A stretch of 10,225 nucleotides of DNA, from the NCBI GenBank assembly GCA_002726925.1, contig PBTJ01000129.1:1-10225 (forward strand), in the 5' to 3' direction. The DNA comes from Gammaproteobacteria bacterium. GTDB lineage: Bacteria; Pseudomonadota; Gammaproteobacteria; Pseudomonadales; Azotimanducaceae. Made by a program: the position numbers and the translations under genes. Positions within the stretch are counted from its first letter, which is position 1, and each line of letters starts with the position of its first letter. Under the pieces are notes generated by a model. It saw only the letters and a list, made by a program, of their open reading frames with translations. It ran no database searches and was not told the DNA's origin. Below are positions 1-5,760 of the stretch, piece after piece.

Positions 1-656
1 TAATTGGCCATATCAGCAATCGTGTACTCAGCGCCACAGAGAAATTCCCGTTCGCCCAAAGTGCGTTCAAGCACGTCTAACTGGCGCTTTACTTCCATGG
101 TGAAGCGATCAATCGGGTACTGCATTTTGAACGGTGCATAGGCGTAAAAGTGGCCAAAGCCGCCACCTAGATAGGGCGCGCTGCCCATTTGCCAGAAAAG
201 CCATGACATGCACTCAGCTCGCTGAGATGGTTCAGTGGGCAAAAATTCGCCGAATTTCTCGGCTAAATAGACCATGATCGCGCCGGATTCGAATACCCGC
301 GTTGGCATCGGTGTGCTTAGGTCGAGCAATGCAGGGATCTTAGAATTAGGGTTGATGTCTACAAAACCGCTGCCGAACTGCTGGCCTTCGCCAATATTGA
401 TGGTGTACGCATCGTACTCGGCGCCGGTATGCCCGAGTTCGAGCAACTCCTCCAGCAATGCGGTCACTTTCACGCCATTGGGCGTCGCTAGAGAATAGAG
501 CTGCAGTGGGTTATCGCCCTGGGGCAGTTCTTTGTCGTGCGTGGCGCCGGCTATTGGTCGGTTGATGTTGGCAAAACGGCCGCCGCTTTCTGTATCCCAT
601 TCCCAGACTTTGGGGGGCACATATTCATCGGCAGAAACTACATTCTCATCACTCAT
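1..656 (-). CDS. yghU: YghU-type glutathione S-transferase / disulfide-bond oxidoreductase, 3' end outside the window
   Basis: The gene starts at ATG 656 and is still open at base 1, so 218 N-terminal residues are visible out of roughly 290 in the family. I recognise strong similarity to E. coli YghU: FANINRPIAG (residues 28-37), LQLYSLATPNG (51-61), INPNSKIPAL (101-110), VFESG (121-125), then GGGFGHFYAYAP and EYTIADMA near the cut. The thioredoxin-like N-domain spans about residues 50-135 and the helical C-domain follows. The TPN segment at 58-60 and the early Asn residues are the glutathione-binding region in this subfamily, which binds two glutathiones and has disulfide-reductase activity rather than classical GST activity (family knowledge). 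AAGGAG lies 6 nt before ATG. It follows the sulfatase gene by 43 bp on the same strand, so co-transcription is likely. A cytoplasmic thiol-redox role is expected; the physiological substrate is unknown. Confidence 0.93.
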   Translation of the reverse strand, partial: MSDENVVSADEYVPPKVWEWDTESGGRFANINRPIAGATHDKELPQGDNPLQLYSLATPNGVKVTALLEELLELGHTGAEYDAYTINIGEGQQFGSGFVDINPNSKIPALLDLSTPMPTRVFESGAIMVYLAEKFGEFLPTEPSQRAECMSWLFWQMGSAPYLGGGFGHFYAYAPFKMQYPIDRFTMEVKRQLDVLERTLGEREFLCGAEYTIADMAN

Positions 657-699
657 GGTGACTCCTTAGTCGTGTGTTCGTATGCGGGTTGTCTAAAAG

Positions 700-2277
700 C
701 TATGTCAGTCCAGCCACATGACCGCCTTGGGTGGGCGCGCCTCGGCCCGCATCGTCCGCAGCGATCAGTGCATCTGCCAGCACTTCCATCATGCGAGCAC
801 GATCTGGATGTTTCGCTGCGGTTAAATCTTGCATCTCGTCAGGGTCTGCCAGCAGATCCATCAACTGCTCCTCACCCTTGCTGTTGCGAGTATACCGATA
901 CTGCTCGGTGATCACTGTGCGGGTTTTGGCCGGAATTGGCGTCAGTTTAGCTGTAATGGTGGCTACGTCATCCTCGATCAATACATGGTCGCGCACCGCG
1001 GCTGAGGCATCGGCCAACATCGGCGCCAAACTTTTACCCTGAATGCCGTCATAGCCCACCAGAGAGCACAACTCCAGTAGCGTAGGAGCGATATCGATAC
1101 TGGATGACAGGCCGCGCACGCGCAGCGCTGGCATCCCCGGCGCATCGATTACCAATGGCACCTGCAGCGTACCCCGGTAATGCATAAATCCTTTTAGAAA
1201 TAATCCGTGATCACCCATCATGTCCCCATGGTCACTGGTGAATACGATAATGGTGTTGTCCCGAACGCCAAGGTCATCTAGCTGAGCCAATATCTGTCCA
1301 ACGCCGTCATCGACCATTTCTATCATGCCGTAAGTCGCGGCAATGGCCTGACCGAGCAATCGATCATTGCCATACCCACAGGGCGCCACCCAATCACGCT
1401 GATTAGCCGGGTGAACGCCTTGGAAGATGCGCAAATGCGCGGGCGCATGCTCCAAAGAATCGTGTCTGGAGTCAGGCAACAGCATGTCATCAGGGTTGTG
1501 ACGATCAAACCAAGGCGCAGGCGGACATACCGGATGATGCGGATCAGGGTAGGAACACAGTGCCATCCAAGGTTCGTCGTGCTCGTTACATTCTTTGATG
1601 AATTGCTGAGTTCGTTCCGTCACAAAGCGGGTGGAGTGAAACTGCTCCGCGTAGGGTGCTTCATAAATTTGCCACCACTCTTGGCTGCGCTTGCGACCGG
1701 GCGCCGTGTCGTCGTGCGGCGTGAGAATATCTTTGCGCTTGGCGCCGCGTTCCAGCGCCCAATGTAAATGATGGCCTGTAACACGGGCACCATGGTCTAT
1801 GGAGAGTGCAATCTTCTCAAAGCCATAAAAGTCGCCCGGATCCTCAGGCAGACCATCAGCATAGCGCTCGAAATCCTCAAACTGATCCCAGCCTGCTGGC
1901 TCACTACGCAACACTGCGCCTTCGCCGCGAAAATCTACAACCGCATTACGACTCATACCGTGCTGCAAATGTGATTTGCCCAACAAGGCCGTTCGATAAC
2001 CGTCAGCGCGCAGTTGACGCACAAAGGTGTTGGCGTGCCAATCCAGAGAGCGATCATTAAAAATCACGCCATGTGCCGTAGGCATGCGCCCGGTCAGAAT
2101 CGTTGCCCGATTGGGCATGCACACCGGATTGCTGACCCAGGCATTTTCAAAGACACACCCCGAGGCAGCAAGGCTATCAAGATGCGGTGTTTGCACGACG
2201 CTATTGCCCATAAAACCCACATGATCGGCGCGCTGCTGATCCGTCATGATGAACAATATATTCGGTTTGCTGGACAT
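700..2277 (-). CDS. S1-family sulfatase (type I, formylglycine-dependent)
   Basis: This 525-residue alkaline-phosphatase-fold hydrolase should cleave a sulfate ester, or possibly a phosphonate or phosphate ester. ILFIMTDQQR at 7-16 gives the first metal ligands (D13, Q14). The formylglycine site is V-C-M-P-N-R with C53, followed by the usual x-T-G-R (62-64). K101 and H103 in GKSH match the GK-x-H active-site motif, and D349-H350 in FTSDHGDMMGDHG form the second metal motif. The core is C-x-P-N-R rather than the textbook C-x-P-S-R, a variant seen in part of the S1 family. No signal peptide is visible, so the enzyme should be cytoplasmic and the substrate imported. I place the start at ATG 2277, preceded by AGAGGGGG; an upstream in-frame start at 2325 has no such site. 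No formylglycine-generating enzyme is visible in the window. Substrate not predictable from sequence; a small organosulfate is a guess. Confidence 0.93.
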   Translation of the reverse strand: MSSKPNILFIMTDQQRADHVGFMGNSVVQTPHLDSLAASGCVFENAWVSNPVCMPNRATILTGRMPTAHGVIFNDRSLDWHANTFVRQLRADGYRTALLGKSHLQHGMSRNAVVDFRGEGAVLRSEPAGWDQFEDFERYADGLPEDPGDFYGFEKIALSIDHGARVTGHHLHWALERGAKRKDILTPHDDTAPGRKRSQEWWQIYEAPYAEQFHSTRFVTERTQQFIKECNEHDEPWMALCSYPDPHHPVCPPAPWFDRHNPDDMLLPDSRHDSLEHAPAHLRIFQGVHPANQRDWVAPCGYGNDRLLGQAIAATYGMIEMVDDGVGQILAQLDDLGVRDNTIIVFTSDHGDMMGDHGLFLKGFMHYRGTLQVPLVIDAPGMPALRVRGLSSSIDIAPTLLELCSLVGYDGIQGKSLAPMLADASAAVRDHVLIEDDVATITAKLTPIPAKTRTVITEQYRYTRNSKGEEQLMDLLADPDEMQDLTAAKHPDRARMMEVLADALIAADDAGRGAPTQGGHVAGLT

Positions 2278-2358
2278 GAATCCCCCTCTTTCAGCATATC
2301 GAGGCACAACCCGCGATAAGCCCACATAACCCCGTCAGCCGAATTGGTTTGGGCTAGA

Positions 2359-2727
2359 TCATCGCACCGTAGCTCGCATGAACTGTTGTCGCTGCATTCG
2401 CACAGCGAGTACTTCGGCGGTGGAGCGATCGACTGTTTTGTTGAGCCCCGCGGGCAACCCTGCCTGAGACACCAGCGCGTTCGTAGCCGCCATTCTGGCA
2501 GCGGTGCTCAGCTCTTTGTTTCTTGCCGCCAAAGATTCACGCAAACCCTGTCCGGTTTGGCCCTGGTCGGCTTGCTTGACGACGCTTCCGGAGCCACCCA
2601 ATCCCTCATAGGTTCCACGACCAACGAAGGTATTTGGCACAGCTAATTTTGGCGCAACCAAACGAGCGCTGCTTACCGAGGTATCGGTAAAAGGGGTTTG
2701 TGTGGTGGCGGTAACTGGCAAGGACAT
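2359..2727 (-). CDS. Small hypothetical protein, unknown function
   Basis: This is an open frame of 122 residues that I do not recognise. The N-terminal half is rich in Thr, Ser, Val and Gly and looks poorly ordered. The C-terminal half (about 70-122) is Ala-, Leu- and Arg-rich and probably helical, ending in RMQRQQFMRATVR. There is no signal peptide, membrane segment, cysteine pair or known motif. It lies between the DUF427 gene and the sulfatase with 81-bp gaps on each side and the same orientation. The Shine-Dalgarno site before ATG 2727 is poor, which lowers confidence. An overlapping frame on the plus strand is less protein-like in composition. The stop codon is TGA. Confidence 0.5.
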   Translation of the reverse strand: MSLPVTATTQTPFTDTSVSSARLVAPKLAVPNTFVGRGTYEGLGGSGSVVKQADQGQTGQGLRESLAARNKELSTAARMAATNALVSQAGLPAGLNKTVDRSTAEVLAVRMQRQQFMRATVR

Positions 2728-2750
2728 GAACGATGCAGATGACTAAAGTA

Positions 2751-2804
2751 CGGCAAAGTTTAGCCGATTAAACCTACAAGCGTCCATGTAACCGGTGGTT
2801 TAAT
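2751..2804 (-). terminator. Two adjacent inverted repeats between the DUF427 gene and the small unknown gene
   Basis: Eight-base arms ATTAAACC (2767-2774) and GGTTTAAT (2797-2804) enclose inner arms TACA/TGTA and an ACCGGT insert. Directly beside them, CGGC (2751-2754) and GCCG (2763-2766) form a second short stem. On the minus strand these follow the DUF427 stop codon by only a few bases, and TACTTT comes after the second stem. The position suits a weak terminator or attenuator. The U-tract is poor, so an operator or a processing hairpin is equally possible. Confidence 0.35.
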
Positions 2805-2808
2805 ACCG

Positions 2809-3342
2809 CTACCAGCCTGAACGCCCGGGTTCACCCTTGTAGGGACCTACGATCTCATCGGTAACCCATCCGCCGTAAAAACCACCAGCCTGTGCCCGAA
2901 CATTCTGTCCTGCAACAAAGCATTGACATTGGGCGGGATAAAAAGAGAACCATCCGGCGAGCTCTGCAAAAGCTTGGGTGGGTTCGGCATAACGCCACGC
3001 CAATCGCTGATCTGCGTAGGCAAAGTACTCGGCTTGGCCTTTCCACTCGCAGAACGAACTGCCTGCTACTGGCGCCAAATTTGTCTGCAAAGCTTCAACG
3101 GGTAGATAGAAGGTTGGCGGGCTAGCGGTTTCAAGCACGCGCTTGCTGATGTTGGATTCCGCCAACACTGTGCCATCGAAAGCCAGTACGCGAACAACTC
3201 GATGATCGTCGACAATAGCCGGCGGCCGCGGGTAGTCCCAAACCGATTCCTCGCCAGGTTTTGGCTCGTCTGCAAAGTCCGGGCGCTGTTGCCCAGTGTA
3301 CTGCCAGCCATACAGTTGAGTACCTTTCGATTTGTGGCTCAT
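2809..3342 (-). CDS. DUF427 domain protein
   Basis: The protein has 177 residues with clear DUF427 (Pfam NTP_transf_9) signatures: ESVWDYPRPP at 32-41, VRVLAFDGTVLAES at 50-63, RVLETASPPTFYLP at 68-81, CEWKGQAEYF at 98-107, AWRYAEP at 115-121 and a WFSFYP segment at 131-136. The ending GGWVTDEIVGPYKGEPG resembles the longer C-terminus I associate with cyanobacterial and marine bacterial members. The family is a small beta-rich domain whose molecular function is not established; the nucleotidyltransferase-like label is structural only. GCGGAGA precedes ATG 3342. It lies 59 bp downstream of the SDR gene on the same strand, so the two are probably co-transcribed, but this gives no substrate clue. 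Confidence 0.88.
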   Translation of the reverse strand: MSHKSKGTQLYGWQYTGQQRPDFADEPKPGEESVWDYPRPPAIVDDHRVVRVLAFDGTVLAESNISKRVLETASPPTFYLPVEALQTNLAPVAGSSFCEWKGQAEYFAYADQRLAWRYAEPTQAFAELAGWFSFYPAQCQCFVAGQNVRAQAGGFYGGWVTDEIVGPYKGEPGRSGW

Positions 3343-3401
3343 AAGTCTCCGCTGATTTTGTCAGACAGTAGTTGTAGTCGGCTAAGGAAACGCTAGAGGC
3401 A

Positions 3402-4478
3402 TTAGTTTATTGGCTCAAACCCTTGGCGCAGCGAGGGCTTCACTTTGGCGACAGCGAGAAGCGACTCCACGCAGTCACGAATAGATTCATCAAGCGAACG
3501 AAAACGCATGCCAGTCATCTCGCAGATTCGATCATTGCGCAGTTCGCACCCTGCCCATATGGCACGCATTTCGGCTTCTCGAGCTTGGATCCGCTCTGGG
3601 AAATTGTTCGTTACATCGGGTGTGGCGTGACCCAGTTCTGGCAACAGTCGATCGATTGAGGCGCATACATCCTCAACGTCGCGACGATCAGTCGACCAAG
3701 CGATGTAACGTTCGCCATTTTTTACGTTCACATTTTCGAGTAAGCGGATATGGCACTCCGCATCGTCACGCACATCGACAGTCATCCACGGTCGATAGGC
3801 GCCGGTTTGGTAGTATTTGCCGAGAAGCATCATTTCAATATTGTGCTGCCAGGGCCCCATGTCTTTTTGGTGGGCGGACAAAATGGGCCCCACATTGTCT
3901 GCAGGACAGACCCGAATACAGTCCCACTCCCCATGGGCCTCAGCGGCATCGGTAAACATGCGTTCCAACTCGACCTTACCCATCGAATAGCCTTGCCCTC
4001 GCTCTGGCGTGCGCTTGGGGTTTTCTTCATCTGGATAGCGATCTTCGTAGAAAACTGGACGTCGCACATACTCCTGTAAGTTTGCTTCCGACATGATCGC
4101 GGCAATGCTGGAGGTGACAATGACTCGGTTTACCGTTCCGGACTGATTAATACTGTTGATCACATGCTCACAGACGCCGCGGATGTAGTCCTGATCGTCA
4201 TAACCGCTGACGTGGGAAACATGGCACACGCCTTGGCAGCCAGCGAATATGTCATCGAAACAGCCTGCCTCGTCTAAGTTTGCAGAATGCAGCGTCAGAC
4301 GCCCCGAGGCGAAGCCTGCCATCTTTCGCAAAAAGTCCGTTTTGCGCGCGTCGTTAACATCGCGCACGCAGGCTCTCACGCGATACCCCTTGTCCAGAAG
4401 GCCTTTCACAACCCAGCCACCTATGAAGCCGGCTGCTCCCGTCACAGCAACTGTGCTGCCCCTTGGTGTTGGTGCCAT
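3402..4478 (-). CDS. Extended SDR, NAD(P)-dependent epimerase / dihydroflavonol-reductase type
   Basis: This 358-residue protein has a complete Rossmann fold. The dinucleotide motif TGAAGFIGG is at 13-21. The acidic or basic selector region after the second strand contains CVRD (37-40), and a Ser-rich strand end VTSS (121-124) provides the catalytic Ser. The catalytic Y-x-x-x-K is YSMGK (Y164, K168). The length and pattern fit the extended SDRs (atypical epimerase, cinnamoyl-CoA or dihydroflavonol reductase group) rather than classical 250-residue SDRs. It should oxidise or reduce a carbonyl or alcohol on a small molecule in the cytoplasm; the substrate-binding C-terminal part is not recognisable. 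AAGGAG lies before ATG 4478. It is the first gene of the minus-strand run and is divergent from the selenoprotein gene. Confidence 0.92.
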   Translation of the reverse strand: MAPTPRGSTVAVTGAAGFIGGWVVKGLLDKGYRVRACVRDVNDARKTDFLRKMAGFASGRLTLHSANLDEAGCFDDIFAGCQGVCHVSHVSGYDDQDYIRGVCEHVINSINQSGTVNRVIVTSSIAAIMSEANLQEYVRRPVFYEDRYPDEENPKRTPERGQGYSMGKVELERMFTDAAEAHGEWDCIRVCPADNVGPILSAHQKDMGPWQHNIEMMLLGKYYQTGAYRPWMTVDVRDDAECHIRLLENVNVKNGERYIAWSTDRRDVEDVCASIDRLLPELGHATPDVTNNFPERIQAREAEMRAIWAGCELRNDRICEMTGMRFRSLDESIRDCVESLLAVAKVKPSLRQGFEPIN

Positions 4479-4581
4479 ATTTTTCTCCTTGCCCTATATG
4501 TCCGATCTTAGCCCATCAATAAGTGCACCACTAGCGCGCGCCTCGCTCGTGAAGCCATAGCTTACTGGAGTCGAATTTCCC

Positions 4582-4587
4582 TATACT
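4582..4587 (+). promoter_or_regulatory. Candidate -10 element (TATACT) for the selenoprotein gene
   Basis: TATACT matches five of six bases of the sigma-70 -10 consensus and lies about 67 bp before ATG 4654. No good -35 box is found at 16-18 bp; TTACTG at 4562-4567 is too close and poor. The rest of the 175-bp divergent gap (4479-4653) shows no gene. It must also hold the promoter of the SDR gene, for which I see no convincing boxes. Confidence 0.25.
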
Positions 4588-4653
4588 GTTGGCCTGCGTC
4601 GCCCATGGGCAGCGCATTAACCATCACTGATTCAGTTACAACAGGACGAATCC

Positions 4654-4995
4654 ATGAACAAAAAAGTTGATTGGTATTATTTTCGCGGCGGATGAACTAG
4701 CTGTACTCGAGCATCCAAGTTTTTGGAAGCAAGCAAGATAGAAATTTCCGAGACCGTACCCGCTAGCCGCAAACTGCAGCGCGAAGACGCCGCTGCATTG
4801 TTGGCCAAGGCGAAAACCATGGTGGTCTCCAAGGGTAAAAAGGTGATGGAGTTTGCTGGTGGCAACAAGGCATCAGAAGAAGCGCTCGACGCCATGCTTG
4901 GCAGTACGGGCAATCTTCGAGCACCCATTGCTGTCGTGGGTAAACATATCCTCGTTGGCTTCAATGAAGACACCTACAGCACCGCGCTCAAGTAA
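4654..4995 (+). CDS. ArsC-family selenoprotein; TGA at codon 14 read as selenocysteine
   Basis: Translation from ATG 4654 is continuous for 113 residues if the TGA at 4693-4695 is selenocysteine (U14). The motif is G-G-U14-T-S-C17, the redox pair of a thioredoxin-fold ArsC/Spx-like protein. Just before it, VDWYYFR forms the first beta strand. The C-terminal part has GSTGNLRAP (83-91, with P91 as the expected cis-proline) and VGKHILVGFNEDTY (95-108). This pattern matches the group that databases call ArsC family (seleno)protein, where other members have Cys at this site. AGGA sits 7 nt before ATG. A bacterial SECIS-like hairpin follows the TGA at the right distance, and selD is in the window. 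TGA also ends several other genes here, so the code is not simply reassigned. A cytoplasmic redox function is likely; arsenate reduction is not shown. Conventional gene calling would miss residues 1-14. The nitroreductase gene follows by 86 bp. Confidence 0.9.
4693..4730 (+). promoter_or_regulatory. Bacterial SECIS element with its UGA codon
   Basis: After the UGA (4693-4695) a hairpin forms within the coding sequence. The upper stem is TCCAA (4714-4718) with TTGGA (4723-4727), closing a GTTT loop (4719-4722). Below an A-A mismatch, GC (4711-4712) pairs with GC (4729-4730). The loop's first base, G4719, lies 24 nt after the UGA. Known bacterial SECIS elements place an apical loop with a G in its first two positions about 16-37 nt downstream of UGA, where SelB binds. 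This element fits that description and also codes for S-K-F-L-E. Confidence 0.8.
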
Positions 4996-5011
4996 CATGG
5001 CTCGTAGGCGA

Positions 5012-5047
5012 ACCGGCTCTGCCGGTCCCCTATCATCTAAAATAGGG
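5012..5047 (+). terminator. Two consecutive hairpins between the selenoprotein and nitroreductase genes
   Basis: ACCGGC-TCT-GCCGGT (5012-5026) is a perfect 6-bp stem with a three-base loop. CCCTAT (5028-5033) and ATAGGG (5042-5047) form a second 6-bp stem with an eight-base loop directly after it. They start 16 bp after the TAA of the selenoprotein gene. There is no U-tract, so they may be a weak or partial terminator, or protect and separate the upstream message, lowering nitroreductase expression. Confidence 0.4.
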
Positions 5048-5081
5048 ACTATAGGTAATAAGAAAAAGTGAGAGAATCATT

Positions 5082-5735
5082 ATGAACGTTAGTGACGCCG
5101 TCGCAGCCCGCCGCTCCATTCGATCCTTTCTCAATACGCCGGTCAGCGATGATCTGCTGCGGGAGCTACTCACGAGAGCTGCCCGAGCACCCTCCGGCGG
5201 TAATGTGCAGCCTTGGCAAATACAGGTGATCAATGGGGCACGTATGCAGGAATTCCTGCAACACTTGGCAACCCAGGAGGCCCGAGAAAACCCTGCATAT
5301 GAGATTTACCCAAAGGAGTTACCCGCGCCCTATCGCGATAGCCGCTTCAAAGTTGGTGAAGATATGTATGGTTTGCTGGGCATACCGCGCGAGGATAAAG
5401 CCGCACGATTTGCACACCTGGCTAGAAATTTTGAATTCTTCGGAGCGCCTACAGCCTTCTTTTGTCTGATCGAAAAAACCATGGGGCCGCCCCAATGGTC
5501 AGACCTCGGCATGTTTTTGCAGACCTTTATGCTGCTGGCTCAAGAAGCAGGTATCGACACCTGTGCCCAAGAAGCGTGGGCCACTCGACCCAATGCCGTG
5601 ACTTCATTTTTGCAGACCCCTGACTCCCTGATGCTATTTTGCGGCATGGCCATCGGCTATCGAGACCCTAACGCTGCGGTGAATACCCTCGTATCAGATC
5701 GAATGCCGCTGGAAGCCTGGGCAACTTGGGCATAG
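5082..5735 (+). CDS. Nitroreductase family FMN oxidoreductase
   Basis: This 217-residue protein has the standard nitroreductase layout: RRSIR at 10-14 and APSGGNVQPWQ at 36-46, both involved in FMN binding; a middle segment with LGMFLQTFMLLAQEAGIDTC, typical of the dimer-interface helix; and near the end CGMAIGYRDP followed by R and W residues as in the family. These enzymes are cytoplasmic, FMN-bound homodimers using NAD(P)H to reduce quinones, nitroaromatics or related electron-poor compounds. The ribosome site before ATG 5082 (GTGAGAG) is weak. It follows the selenoprotein gene on the same strand, 86 bp downstream and after two hairpins. A shared redox role is possible but unproven. Native substrate unknown. 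Confidence 0.92.
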   Translation: MNVSDAVAARRSIRSFLNTPVSDDLLRELLTRAARAPSGGNVQPWQIQVINGARMQEFLQHLATQEARENPAYEIYPKELPAPYRDSRFKVGEDMYGLLGIPREDKAARFAHLARNFEFFGAPTAFFCLIEKTMGPPQWSDLGMFLQTFMLLAQEAGIDTCAQEAWATRPNAVTSFLQTPDSLMLFCGMAIGYRDPNAAVNTLVSDRMPLEAWATWA

Positions 5736-5740
5736 CAGTA

Positions 5741-5759
5741 GGTGGTCAGCGCGACCATC
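5741..5759. terminator. Hairpin in the convergent nitroreductase/photolyase gap
   Basis: GGTGGTC (5741-5747) pairs with GACCATC (5753-5759), seven pairs including one G-U, with loop AGCGC. It fills nearly all of the 25-bp gap between two convergent stop codons, which suits a shared bidirectional terminator. There is no U-tract on either side. Confidence 0.45.
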
Positions 5760-5760
5760 G

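Noticed and set aside
1411..1767. A plus-strand 118-residue frame inside the sulfatase gene.
   Set aside because: It lies entirely opposite a well-supported sulfatase and has Arg-rich shadow composition.
2344..2646. A plus-strand 100-residue frame opposite the small unknown gene.
   Set aside because: It is rich in His, Arg, Ser and Cys as expected of a shadow frame, and the surrounding genes are on the minus strand.
4693..4695. TGA as a sequencing error or pseudogene mutation.
   Set aside because: The TGA falls exactly at the catalytic Cys column, a SECIS-like hairpin follows at the correct distance and selD is nearby; a random nonsense change would not predict these.
4723..4995. A shorter 90-residue gene starting at TTG 4723, after the TGA.
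   Set aside because: It would lose the first beta strand and the redox motif of the thioredoxin fold and has no ribosome site; reading through the TGA explains the coding signal from 4654.
5012..5026. The GC-rich hairpin after the gene as the SECIS element.
   Set aside because: Bacterial SECIS elements lie immediately downstream of the UGA within the coding sequence; this hairpin is over 300 nt away.
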